Positions 33,203 through 40,642 are shown, numbered from the stretch's first letter. The stretch is DNA of 64,000 bases from Hydrogenophilales bacterium 28-61-23 (GCA_002281555.1 NCGJ01000014.1:22336-86335), one strand, 5' to 3'. Notes: generated by a model not told the origin, from the letters alone. Program-made: numbers and translations.

Positions 33203-34906
33203 TCACCACTCCGCGCCCAACCGGAAATGAATCCGGTCGTCGCCTGAATCCACGCCGCCGGCGTCTTTCAATGCGATGGCGTAATCCACCCCGCCGCTGA
33301 ATTTTTTGCCGGCCCGAAAACGCAAGCCCAGCCCGGCCGAGGCCAGGTTGAAACGGCTTTGCTGAAACGCGCCGGGTTCCAGGTAATAAAGCCGCGCGCC
33401 CTCGACGAAGGTGAGCAAATACAGCTCGTTCAGCACCGGCGCCCAAGCGCCGGCCAGCGGCGGGCTTTGCAGCTCCAGACCGGCGCGCCAGCCCTTGTCG
33501 CCCAGCGCAGCGGATTCCGGATAGCCGCGCACGCTGTCCGCGCCGCCGGCGGCCATTTGCTCGTTGGAAATCAGCGGGCTGGCGCTGTATTGGGTGGAAA
33601 GCTTTCCCGAAGCCAGCATCGCGTAAGGCAATTTGTAGCTCTGGCGCAGATCCGCCTTGAACAGCATGAAATCGGCCTTGCCGCCGGGGTTGCGCTTGGC
33701 GGCGAACTCCTCTTCCTTGCCGATCACGCCGTTGATGCCGAATACCGTCGTAAGGCCGATCTGGGTCTGGCTGCCTGCTCCGGCCAGGGTCAGGTCATAG
33801 CTGGCGCTGAACGGCATGTAGGTAATCGGCAGATTGTTGTCCTGCTGGCCCTGGAAACGCTGGGAGTCCTGATAGTCCTTGTAGTCCGCGCCCAGCGTCA
33901 GCGAATGGAACACGCCCGGACGGGGACGCAACGGAACCACATAACGCAGGCCATAAATCTGGCCCTTGCCGATAGAACTGATGCCGCCCACGGTGGTTAC
34001 GTCGGTATCGGAAAACACCGCGTAGGCGGCCAGCACATTCCCGTTCGCTTGCGGCGCGCTATAGCTGGCGACCAGCACCTTGGATTCATCCGGCTTTTCC
34101 GGCGCGGTCTGGAAATTGAGATTCAGGCTGTGCCCGGTCTGCCACAAATTGTCGTAGCGCACTGCCGCGCTCAACCGGGTTTTCGTGGTGTCGCGGCTGT
34201 AACGGTCGTTCAGTTCCACGCTGGCATGCAGGGGCGGCTTGTCTTCCACTTTCAGTTCCGCCTCCACGGTGCCGGGTATGCGTCCGGCGCGCAGCAAGGG
34301 CGTCACCCGACGACCGGCATCGCGGTTGAGCTGGCCGAGTTCCTTCTGCACATCGTTGAAGTTGGGCACCTTGCCCTCGTCCAGTTCCGGCGTTTTGGCC
34401 TTGATCGCGCCCAGCGCGTAGTAGCGCGAACCGCTCACCTTGAGCCGCTCCACCTTGCCCTCCATCACCTCCAGGCGCACCACGCCGCCCGCCACCTTCT
34501 GCTCGGGCAGCGTGACGAAAACGGTGAGGTAGCCGGCCGACTGATAGGCTTTTTCCAGCGCGGCCCGGGCCTGCTCGACATCGGCGATGGTCTTTTTCTC
34601 GCCCAGGTGGGGATAAACCGCATCTTCGATCTGCGCCGAAGGCAACACACTGTTGCCGCGCACCTCGTATTCGAGAATATCGAAACGGCCGTCGTCCTTC
34701 TCCACCACCGCTTTGGCCGGCACACCTGTGTCCGCATCGGCGGCAGGTGATTCCGGGTAGGTCGGCAATCCCTTGCCGACCTCGTCCGCACCTACCGGCG
34801 CGGCAACCAACAACACAAACGACCCGCAACACGCCAAACGGCGCAGCACGCGGATCATCAAAACAGGGGTCTGTCGATACTTTGACATTCGTTGAATAGT
34901 CGTCAT
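33203..34906 (-). CDS. TpsB outer-membrane transporter (ShlB/FhaC family)
   Basis: 567 residues: signal region, POTRA domain(s) (about 65-220, FDILEYEVRGNSVLPSAQIE, AYQSAGYLTVFVTLPEQ, GKVERLKVSGSRYY) and a 16-strand-type barrel (about 225-567) ending LGAEW, with the conserved VRGY motif (GGADSVRGYPES) for the L6 loop. The first ATG is 34906; ATGs at 34888 and 34858 (MIRVLRRLACC) are alternatives. Residues 43-50 (VGKGLPTY) are encoded by an inserted REP-like palindrome just behind the signal peptide. It exports the TpsA encoded next downstream. Confidence 0.92.
   Translation of the reverse strand: MTTIQRMSKYRQTPVLMIRVLRRLACCGSFVLLVAAPVGADEVGKGLPTYPESPAADADTGVPAKAVVEKDDGRFDILEYEVRGNSVLPSAQIEDAVYPHLGEKKTIADVEQARAALEKAYQSAGYLTVFVTLPEQKVAGGVVRLEVMEGKVERLKVSGSRYYALGAIKAKTPELDEGKVPNFNDVQKELGQLNRDAGRRVTPLLRAGRIPGTVEAELKVEDKPPLHASVELNDRYSRDTTKTRLSAAVRYDNLWQTGHSLNLNFQTAPEKPDESKVLVASYSAPQANGNVLAAYAVFSDTDVTTVGGISSIGKGQIYGLRYVVPLRPRPGVFHSLTLGADYKDYQDSQRFQGQQDNNLPITYMPFSASYDLTLAGAGSQTQIGLTTVFGINGVIGKEEEFAAKRNPGGKADFMLFKADLRQSYKLPYAMLASGKLSTQYSASPLISNEQMAAGGADSVRGYPESAALGDKGWRAGLELQSPPLAGAWAPVLNELYLLTFVEGARLYYLEPGAFQQSRFNLASAGLGLRFRAGKKFSGGVDYAIALKDAGGVDSGDDRIHFRLGAEW
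34757..34780 (-). repeat. REP-like palindrome inside the tpsB coding sequence
   Basis: GTAGGTCGGCAA-TCCC-TTGCCGAC lies in frame and encodes VGKGLPTY near the mature N-terminus of TpsB. It is the same unit as in the intergenic arrays. Confidence 0.88.
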
Positions 34907-34923
34907 AACGCATTTGCTAAAAC

Positions 34924-34951
34924 GCCATTCCCCGCTTACGCGGGGAATGGC
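34924..34951 (-). terminator. Rho-independent terminator before tpsB
   Basis: GCCATTCCCCGC (34924-34935) and GCGGGGAATGGC (34940-34951) form a perfect 12-bp stem with a TTAC loop. On the minus strand GTTTTAGC follows. It lies after the binding-protein-like gene and before tpsB, so it probably ends or attenuates the upstream transcript. Confidence 0.75.
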
Positions 34952-35002
34952 AATTACGGCTAAGACTCAGGCGGGATTGCCCCGCCGAAAAGACTCAAAG
35001 GC

Positions 35003-36307
35003 TTACTCGGCCAGAGAGAACGGCGAGCAGGAATTGCCGCCAGTGCTGCCGCGATGCACGCGCGCCGGGTAAGCGCTGTAGCTGGAAGCGCCCGGCACGG
35101 TGAAGATGCCGACCAGGGGGTTGACCTTGGCCGGGTTGCCCATCAGCGCGACGAACTTGTTCATGAAGTTCTTCTGGGCGGTGGTGTTGTCGTTGCGGTA
35201 GACATACACGGATTCGAAGGCGTAGTTGTACTGGCCGTCGATCACGGTCTGGCGCTGGCTGGCGTCGGGCGTCGGGCTGACGCCGTCGAGCTTGACGAAA
35301 TGCCAGTGGTCGGAAGCGCCGGGCGCGTTTTCCAGCGACATGATGCCGATAGCGTATTCGTCGGCGGCGGTGCCGTCGGCCTTGACCGCGGCGTTGACCG
35401 TGTTCTGGTTGTGCGCGTTCAGACAGGTCTTGACGTCGCCGGTGCCGGCGTTTTCGATGACCTTGAAGCTGCCGTTGGTATCGGCATCCAGAACCGCGTT
35501 CAACTGGCCAAAGGTCGGATCGGCGGCGGCACAAGGGTTGTTCAGGAAGAACACTTCCATGCCGGCCTGGGTGCCGGAGGCATTGGTGCGGCGGCACAGG
35601 TTCAGGTTGTTGGTCGCATTGGCGACGCCGAACGGGGTCCAGTCGGTGTGGTAGGCACCCGACGAACTCAGGATGGAGGTGAACTGCTGCTTGGTGATGT
35701 TGGGCTGGTTGGCAACCGTGAAGTCAGCACCCAGGCCTTGCGCGGTTTGCAGCGCGGCATACAGCTTGTCGCTGACGGCGACGCCGAAGCCCTGGCCGGC
35801 AAAACCGGCCTTGGTGGTGTAGGCCACGCCGGCCGGATTGAACGCGCCACGGGCTTCCCAAATGGCGCCTTCGACGTCGGAGAAACCGCCGTGGGCATTG
35901 ACCAGCTTGGTGCCGGTACAGCTCAGCGTGGTGCCGGCAAAGGTCGGGGTCGCGCAGGTGGCTTCGTCCAGCACCAGGGTCTGGGCGTTGCGCTTGATGG
36001 CGCGATCGAAGGCTTCCAACGAACCGTCGACGTTGTTCTTGACGATCCACAATTTGGTGCCGGCGGCCAGGCCGGAGTTGGTGGTATCGACGTCGCTGCA
36101 ATAGACGCCCTTGATCTTGTTGCTGGGGCCGCCCTGATAAGCCTGGGTGCTGGCGGCGTTCTTGCACATGGCCTTGGCCACGTCGGTGACCGAATTGCCG
36201 ATGGCGGTGGCGCCGTCCATGTGGATGACGAAGGTGGGGGTGATGGCGGCGTTGGCGGAACCGGCGGCCAGGGCGGCGACGGCGAAAGCGATTTGATGCA
36301 GTTTCAT
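35003..36307 (-). CDS. Periplasmic binding-protein-like protein of unknown function
   Basis: 434 residues with a clear signal peptide (MKLHQIAFAVAALAAGSANA) and a good AAGGAA ribosome-binding site. The mature part (FVIHMDGATAIGNSVTDVAK, GFGVAVSDKLYAAL, VYVYRNDNTTAQKNFMNKFV) resembles PstS-like type II periplasmic binding folds in rhythm, but I cannot assign a ligand. It holds eight or more cysteines (for example AMCKNA, VYCSDV, ATCATP, LSCTGT, NLCRRT), implying disulfides. Its signal peptide is close to those of the two PEP-CTERM proteins upstream. It lies directly before tpsB, separated by a terminator. No PEP-CTERM signal. Confidence 0.75.
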   Translation of the reverse strand: MKLHQIAFAVAALAAGSANAAITPTFVIHMDGATAIGNSVTDVAKAMCKNAASTQAYQGGPSNKIKGVYCSDVDTTNSGLAAGTKLWIVKNNVDGSLEAFDRAIKRNAQTLVLDEATCATPTFAGTTLSCTGTKLVNAHGGFSDVEGAIWEARGAFNPAGVAYTTKAGFAGQGFGVAVSDKLYAALQTAQGLGADFTVANQPNITKQQFTSILSSSGAYHTDWTPFGVANATNNLNLCRRTNASGTQAGMEVFFLNNPCAAADPTFGQLNAVLDADTNGSFKVIENAGTGDVKTCLNAHNQNTVNAAVKADGTAADEYAIGIMSLENAPGASDHWHFVKLDGVSPTPDASQRQTVIDGQYNYAFESVYVYRNDNTTAQKNFMNKFVALMGNPAKVNPLVGIFTVPGASSYSAYPARVHRGSTGGNSCSPFSLAE

Positions 36308-36357
36308 GGAATTTCCTTTACGTTTGGATTCAGAGTACGAACTTCAGGCTATTAACG

Positions 36358-36378
36358 CCGCCCGGCCAGGCCGGGCGG
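36358..36378 (-). terminator. GC-rich hairpin after PEP-CTERM gene 1
   Basis: CCGCCCGG (36358-36365) pairs with CCGGGCGG (36371-36378). It is 20 bp beyond the stop on the minus strand, followed by CGTTAATA, a weak U-tract. Probable terminator. Confidence 0.55.
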
Positions 36379-36398
36379 CAGGGTGCTAACTAAAGAAC

Positions 36399-37196
36399 TC
36401 AGGCCTTGCGGCGGCGGGCCAGGAAACCGACCAAGCCCATACCCAGCGCCATGAAGGCGTAGGTGTCGGCTTCGGGCACCGGAGCGGCGACGCTGTAGGT
36501 CAGGATGTCGCCGGTCAGGCCGAACGTGCCGGCCTGCTGGTACAGATTGGTTTGCGCCAGGGTGGCGCTGCTGCTGTTGCCGAGCAGCCAGAAGTCGGCG
36601 GTATCGGCGGCGGCCACGGTGGTGACGAACGGCATGTTGTTGGCCAACTTGTCGCCGATCTTGCTCTGGGCATAGGCGGCGGTCTTGTTGGTGTAGCTGG
36701 AGCCGTCGGCCACGCTGTCGTGGTCGTTCATCAGGTTGTTGCTATCGACCTGTACGCCATTGACCAACCAGGTGGTGCCGTTGGCCGTACCGACAGCGGT
36801 AACCAACTTGCTGTTGGTGGTGGTGTAGCCGCTTACATCGTCGCCGGCGGCAACGGTGGTCAGCAGACGCTTGTTATCGGCGGTGGAAGTGGCGCCGACG
36901 TTGTCCAGCGAGTACACGGCGTATTTGGCGTTGGTCAGATCGCCGCCGATGGCGGTGTTGAAGGCGCTCCAGGCGGAGAAGCCGGCCAGGTTCCAGGACT
37001 GGCTGGCGTTGGCGCCGGCCAGGAAGCTGTCCATACCGATGCCCAAGTCGCCGACGAAGGAATAGCCGGCGGTGGTGTCGGTGACGACCAGGAACAGGGA
37101 ACCGGTGCCGTTGGTGCTGTTGCCGTTGTCGATGGCGGCGTGGGCGGAGCCGGCGGCGACCAGGGCCAGGGCGGCGATGAGGTGTTTCAGTTTCAT
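36399..37196 (-). CDS. PEP-CTERM protein, paralogue 1 (variant PEA motif)
   Basis: From ATG 37196 (GGAGAAGT upstream) the protein has 265 residues: signal peptide (LIAALALVAAGSAHA), a Gly/Thr/Asn-rich extracellular domain (GTGSLFLVVTDTTAGYSFVG, DFWLLGNSSSATLAQ) and a C-terminal exosortase signal: motif VPEADTYAF, hydrophobic helix, ARRRKA. The usual PEP triplet reads PEA. PEP-CTERM proteins are sorted to the envelope or EPS by exosortase; the XrtB-like enzyme is encoded at 40643-42250. It is about three-quarters identical by eye to the paralogue at 37914-38726. Confidence 0.9.
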   Translation of the reverse strand: MKLKHLIAALALVAAGSAHAAIDNGNSTNGTGSLFLVVTDTTAGYSFVGDLGIGMDSFLAGANASQSWNLAGFSAWSAFNTAIGGDLTNAKYAVYSLDNVGATSTADNKRLLTTVAAGDDVSGYTTTNSKLVTAVGTANGTTWLVNGVQVDSNNLMNDHDSVADGSSYTNKTAAYAQSKIGDKLANNMPFVTTVAAADTADFWLLGNSSSATLAQTNLYQQAGTFGLTGDILTYSVAAPVPEADTYAFMALGMGLVGFLARRRKA

Positions 37197-37523
37197 GTTT
37201 ACTTCTCCGAATGAGTCATGGTGGGTGTTGCCGGATGTTTCCCGACTGCCTATGCGTCGACATCGGGAAGCGTCCGGTGCGCCAGTAGCGCTGGCAGCCA
37301 CTTTCCACCCTTACTGTTACATTTCTTACCGTCCGCAAACCCGAAAAAATGAGCCGTTCGGCTCATGCGCATCGGCCTCAACCGGCGATGGCCCAGCACT
37401 TTAGTCCAGGCAGATGACAGGAATTTGACGATAGCCCGGCGCCCGCACGAACCGTGCCGCGACAAAGGCATGCCGCCCGAAAGCCCCCGCTCTGGCGCAT
37501 ACGGCAATCCATATTCCACATAT
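37197..37523. other. Upstream region of PEP-CTERM gene 1
   Basis: Non-coding. It holds the palindrome at 37349-37366 and, on the minus strand between palindrome and gene, CGGGTTTG and AAATGTAA, both of which also occur in the matching region before PEP-CTERM gene 2. The rest (37367-37523) shows no feature. Confidence 0.6.
37349..37366. promoter_or_regulatory. Palindromic operator candidate, PEP-CTERM gene 1
   Basis: ATGAGCCG-TT-CGGCTCAT, 8-bp arms, its near edge 152 bp upstream of the ATG at 37196. The same palindrome occurs at 38884-38901, 157 bp before the other PEP-CTERM gene, and at 38980-38997. Confidence 0.6.
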
Positions 37524-37758
37524 CAGGCGGCTGCGCCGCGAGAAGGATCGTCGGCATTGGGATGCCGACCTACGAGAACCTCAGCACATGAAGCTGGCTT
37601 GCGGTAGGGCGGCAACCCCTTGCCGCCTTCAACGTCCGATTGTCTTTCAACAACAAGCGGCTGCGCCGCGAGGATGATCGTCGGCATGGGGCAGCGGAGT
37701 CGTAGCGCTTTAGCGCGTAAGAATCTGGCGCACCCCTGGCGGGTAATGCCAGCCCCTA
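37524..37758 (-). repeat. REP-like repeat array including a long form
   Basis: It holds two GCGGCTGCGCCGCGAG units, each followed by ATCGTCGGCAT, a GCGGTAGGGCGGCAA-CCCC-TTGCCGCC stem, and a degenerate long form at 37680-37758 (AGCGGAGTCGTAGCGCTTTA). Between the two PEP-CTERM genes. Confidence 0.85.
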
Positions 37759-37850
37759 CGGGCTGGAATTAGGTAATCCGGGGCGGCATGACGGAATTGA
37801 ATTAATCGGCGCCTCCCCAACGAACAATCCGGGATAAACGCAATGCCCAT

Positions 37851-37881
37851 AAAAAAACCGCCGGACCCGCCGGCGGTTTTT
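37851..37881 (-). terminator. Rho-independent terminator after PEP-CTERM gene 2
   Basis: CCGCCGG (37858-37864) pairs with CCGGCGG (37870-37876) across a 5-nt loop. On the minus strand the stem is followed by seven U (A-run at 37851-37857 on the plus strand). It lies 33 bp beyond the stop at 37914. Confidence 0.9.
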
Positions 37882-37913
37882 CCTGGCTAGCGCCCTGGCG
37901 GGCGCGGCGGCGC

Positions 37914-38726
37914 TCAGGCGGCCTTGCGGCGACGCGCCATGAAACCGACCAGACCCAGACCGGCCAGCATCAGGGCATAGGTCTCGGGTTCCGGCACGGC
38001 GGTGACGCTATAGGCCAGTGTATCGCCGGACAGGCTGAACTGGCCGGCCTGCTGGTACAGATTGGCTTGCGCCAAAGTGGCACTGCTGCTATTGCCCAAC
38101 AGCCAGAAGTCAGCGGTATCGGCGGCGGCCACAGTGGTGACGAACGGCATATTGTTGCCCAGCTTGTCACCGATCTTGGCCTGGGCATAGGCAGCCGAGT
38201 TGTTGGTGTAGCTAGAACCGTCGGCCACGGTGTCGTGATCGTTCATCGCGTTCTTAGCATCGGCCTGCACGCCAGAGACCAGCCAGGTAGTGCCATTGGC
38301 AGTACCGACAGCGGCAACCAACTTGCTGTTGGTGGTGGTGTAGCCGCTCACGTCGTCGCCGGCGGCGACGGTGGTCAACAAACGCTTGGCTTCCACGGTC
38401 GTGGTGGCGCCGACGTTGTCCAGCGAGTACACGGCATATTTGGCGTTGGTCAGATCGCCGCCGATGGCGCCGACGAAGGGGGTCCAGGCGGAGAAGCCGG
38501 CCAGGTTCCAGGTGGTGCTGCTGCCGGAAGCCATGGCGGCGCTGGAAGCGATAAAGCCGTCCATGCCGACGCCCAGGTCGCCGACGAAGGAATAGCCGGC
38601 GGTGGTGTCGGTAACGACCAAGAACAGGGAACCGGTGCCGTCGGTGGAGTTACCGTTGTCGATGGCGGCGTGGGCGCTGCCGGCAGCCACGAGGGCCAGG
38701 GCGGCGATAAGTTGTTTCAGTTTCAT
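37914..38726 (-). CDS. PEP-CTERM protein, paralogue 2
   Basis: 270 residues: signal peptide (MKLKQLIAALALVAAGSAHA), a secreted domain almost the same as paralogue 1 (AKYAVYSLDNVGAT, NKLLTT-like region, DFWLLGNSSSATLAQANLYQ), and a canonical PEP-CTERM tail: VPEPETYAL, a hydrophobic helix, ARRRKAA. A five-residue ASGSS insertion near residue 65 separates the two copies. Recent tandem duplication is likely. It has its own terminator and a conserved palindrome 157 bp upstream. Role presumably in EPS-associated matrix, from family knowledge. Confidence 0.93.
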   Translation of the reverse strand: MKLKQLIAALALVAAGSAHAAIDNGNSTDGTGSLFLVVTDTTAGYSFVGDLGVGMDGFIASSAAMASGSSTTWNLAGFSAWTPFVGAIGGDLTNAKYAVYSLDNVGATTTVEAKRLLTTVAAGDDVSGYTTTNSKLVAAVGTANGTTWLVSGVQADAKNAMNDHDTVADGSSYTNNSAAYAQAKIGDKLGNNMPFVTTVAAADTADFWLLGNSSSATLAQANLYQQAGQFSLSGDTLAYSVTAVPEPETYALMLAGLGLVGFMARRRKAA

Positions 38727-38883
38727 GTTGTGGACTCCTGTGAGGAAAAAATAAAAACAATCGAACCCGATGCGCCACGCTTTGCCGGATCAACGCGTGG
38801 CCTGGCTACCAAAGCGGCACATGGCTGCAAATTCACTGTAACCGGCCTTTATTACATTTGATCAAACCCGGTATCGCACCCCG

Positions 38884-38901
38884 ATGAGCCGTTCGGCTCA
38901 T
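38884..38901. promoter_or_regulatory. Palindromic operator candidate, PEP-CTERM gene 2 (proximal)
   Basis: ATGAGCCG-TT-CGGCTCAT, identical to the copy at 37349-37366 and at nearly the same distance from the start codon (157 versus 152 bp). Confidence 0.6.
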
Positions 38902-38979
38902 GGTTCCGGTTCAAACAAAAATCTTCGCGGCAGCTTACAGGGCCAAGATTTCAGGAAATTGACAGGTAAACCACGAAAA

Positions 38980-38997
38980 ATGAGCCGAACGGCTCAT
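38980..38997. promoter_or_regulatory. Palindromic operator candidate, PEP-CTERM gene 2 (distal)
   Basis: ATGAGCCG-AA-CGGCTCAT, the inverted form of the other two copies, 78 bp beyond the proximal one. Flanked by CGAAAA on the left, as at 37349. Confidence 0.5.
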
Positions 38998-39063
38998 GGC
39001 TGTAAATTTTTCCGACAAGATTCGACGATCCCGCGCACGGTTCGTGGTCGGATATGTGCGATC

Positions 39064-39810
39064 TCAAGGCGGGCTTGCGTTGCAGGCGTTGAAAACGTCG
39101 ATGGCGGCTTGTCGGCACAAGTAATAGGCGGCCATGTTTTCCGGGGCCTTGCCTGCCTCACACACCGCCAAGGCGGCGTCGTGCGGCTTGATGCAGGCAT
39201 CGAAGTTTGCCCGCGGTTGTGCGTCCTGGCGCGCGTCGGCGTGTGATTCCGCGCCCGCGCCGGGCGTGCCGTCGCTTGCGCCTGTGCCGCCGGCCGCCGT
39301 GACAGGGCTGCTCGCGTAGGCGAACTTCCAGTCCAGGTATCGGGTCGCGGTAGCGAAAGTGGCATATCGCTCCGGAAAACCGGCGCTTTTCAATGGCCTG
39401 GCCTCGGACAGGCTATGCACCCCGACAATCCCGCCGTTGCCATCTTTGACCAGCCCCCACTCGGGTTTACCACTCACCGGGTCGACATAAGCGCGGCGCA
39501 GATGGCGGACTGTGTGGGGGAAACGCGGGTCGAGCAGCAGTTCTTCCAACGCTTTAGGCAATCGCTTCTGCCCATCCGGCGCCATGGTTTGGCTGAAACT
39601 TTCGATCGCACGCCGGTACTGATCGCCAACGAACAACAACTCCGCCTCCTTCTCCCGCTGCACGACGCCATGCCACAGCGTACCCAACGCGGCCATGCTC
39701 ACGCCCAGCCCGGCGACGAGGAACAGCAACCAGAGAAAAGTGAAACCGCCTTGGCAGCGGGGGACGGGTGGCATGTGCAATTTGGCAAGCGGAATGGAAC
39801 GTTGAATCAT
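39064..39810 (-). CDS. Type II secretion/type IV pilin-like pseudopilin
   Basis: 248 residues. The prepilin peptidase site is GGFTFLWLLFLVAGLGVSMA after a basic leader (Gly at -1, Phe at +1); the usual Glu at +5 is replaced by Trp/Leu. It continues with WHGVVQREKEAELLFVGDQY, a typical pseudopilin helix, then a small C-terminal domain with an Ala/Gly-rich insert and cysteine pairs. Such single pseudopilins occur in betaproteobacterial envelope loci. An internal ATG at 39774 is an alternative start. No other T2SS gene is near, so its machine must lie elsewhere. Confidence 0.8.
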   Translation of the reverse strand: MIQRSIPLAKLHMPPVPRCQGGFTFLWLLFLVAGLGVSMAALGTLWHGVVQREKEAELLFVGDQYRRAIESFSQTMAPDGQKRLPKALEELLLDPRFPHTVRHLRRAYVDPVSGKPEWGLVKDGNGGIVGVHSLSEARPLKSAGFPERYATFATATRYLDWKFAYASSPVTAAGGTGASDGTPGAGAESHADARQDAQPRANFDACIKPHDAALAVCEAGKAPENMAAYYLCRQAAIDVFNACNASPP

Positions 39811-39840
39811 CGCAGAGAAATATCACGCCAATGTGAAACC

Positions 39841-39920
39841 GTAGGTCGGCGGGCGCGATGTGTTCACGTAGGTCGGCATTCCCATGCCGACAATCCTCCT
39901 CGCGGCGGGGGTTCGCCGCC
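39841..39920 (+). repeat. REP-like repeat array upstream of the transposase gene
   Basis: GTAGGTCGGC, then GTAGGTCGGCAT-TCCC-ATGCCGAC, then CTCGCGGCGGGGGTTCGCCG. It starts 17 bp after the divergent pseudopilin start and ends 39 bp before the transposase ATG. Confidence 0.88.
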
Positions 39921-39959
39921 TATTCACGCCGATGGCACCCACCACGCTACCATCGCGAC

Positions 39960-40460
39960 ATGCCCAATTACCGCCGCCATTACCTCGCTCTGCCGGTGTT
40001 CGTAACCCTGGTTACGCATGGCCGCGCGGGATGGTTGAACGGCGACCGGGTAGAGGATGTGTTGGTGGCGATGCGTGGCGTCAAGCTCAACTATCCCTTT
40101 CGCCACATCGCCCACGTCATCCTGCCGGATCACATCCACTGGCTGTTTGAACCCGAAGCCGACACCAACTTTTCCAAGCTGGTGTCTGCGGTGAAGCGCG
40201 AAGTCACCTGGCGTATGAAGGCTCAAGGCCGGGAGGGCCCGTTCTGGCAGAACCGCTTTTACGATCACCTCATACGCGAGGAAGCGGATTTGCAGGCCCA
40301 TCTCGATTACATCCATTTCAACCCGGTCAAACACGGCCACTGCAAGCGCGCGGCGGATTGGCCGCATTCATCGTTTAAAAGCTGGCTCGCGCGCGGCGCG
40401 TACACGTCGGATTGGGGCGTAGCCGAACCCGGGAATTTGATAGGAATGAATTTGGAGTAG
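39960..40460 (+). CDS. REP-associated tyrosine transposase (RAYT, IS200/Y1 family)
   Basis: From ATG 39960 the protein has 166 residues. Y1 HUH transposase features: PVFVTLVTHGR, the metal-binding DHIHWLFEP, and the catalytic Tyr region HLDYIHFNPVKHG, followed by WPHSSFKSWL, which is diagnostic for TnpA-REP. These enzymes cut and join single-stranded REP sequences. The gene is bracketed by arrays of the local REP-like family (39841-39920 and 40457-40640), and its TAG stop is part of the GTAGG repeat start. The open frame extends upstream to 39858 but only through repeat sequence. Confidence 0.93.
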   Translation: MPNYRRHYLALPVFVTLVTHGRAGWLNGDRVEDVLVAMRGVKLNYPFRHIAHVILPDHIHWLFEPEADTNFSKLVSAVKREVTWRMKAQGREGPFWQNRFYDHLIREEADLQAHLDYIHFNPVKHGHCKRAADWPHSSFKSWLARGAYTSDWGVAEPGNLIGMNLE

Positions 40461-40640
40461 GTCGGCATCCCCATGCCGACAATCCCCCTCGCGGCGGGGG
40501 TTCGCCGCCTGTCAAAGCAAAGGCAATCAGACGATGGATCGGCGGGAAGGGATTCCCGCCCTACGTCGGTCGGCGCGATGTGTTTTCGTAGGTCGGCATT
40601 CCTATGCCGACAATCCTTCTCGCGGCGGGGGTTCGCCGCC
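40457..40640 (+). repeat. REP-like repeat array downstream of the transposase gene
   Basis: Two nearly complete units: GTAGGTCGGCAT-n-ATGCCGACAATCC, CTCGCGGCGGGGGTTCGCCG, a CAAAGGCAATC spacer and GGCGGGAA-n-TTCCCGCCCTAC. It overlaps the transposase stop codon and reaches the end of the exosortase gene. Confidence 0.9.
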
Positions 40641-40642
40641 CG

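Larger units (their letters stand above)
38727..39063. other. Upstream region of PEP-CTERM gene 2
   Basis: 337 bp without a gene. It holds two copies of the ATGAGCCG/CGGCTCAT palindrome (38884-38901 and 38980-38997). On the minus strand CGGGTTTG and AAATGTAA lie between the nearer palindrome and the gene, as for gene 1. No sigma-54 -24/-12 pair with correct spacing was found. Confidence 0.6.

Noticed and set aside
33359..34750. 463-codon plus-strand frame opposite tpsB
   Set aside because: tpsB has POTRA and barrel motifs and a logical partner; the plus frame has neither signal nor domain.
35054..36355. 433-codon Gly/Val-rich plus-strand frame
   Set aside because: Antisense to the exported binding-protein-like gene, which has a signal peptide and ribosome-binding site.
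38727..38883. Sigma-54 promoter before the PEP-CTERM genes, as reported for some exosortase regulons
   Set aside because: No GG-N10-GC pair with acceptable flanks was found in either upstream region.
39858..39959. N-terminal extension of the transposase
   Set aside because: It is REP sequence; homologous proteins start at the MPNYRRHY methionine.
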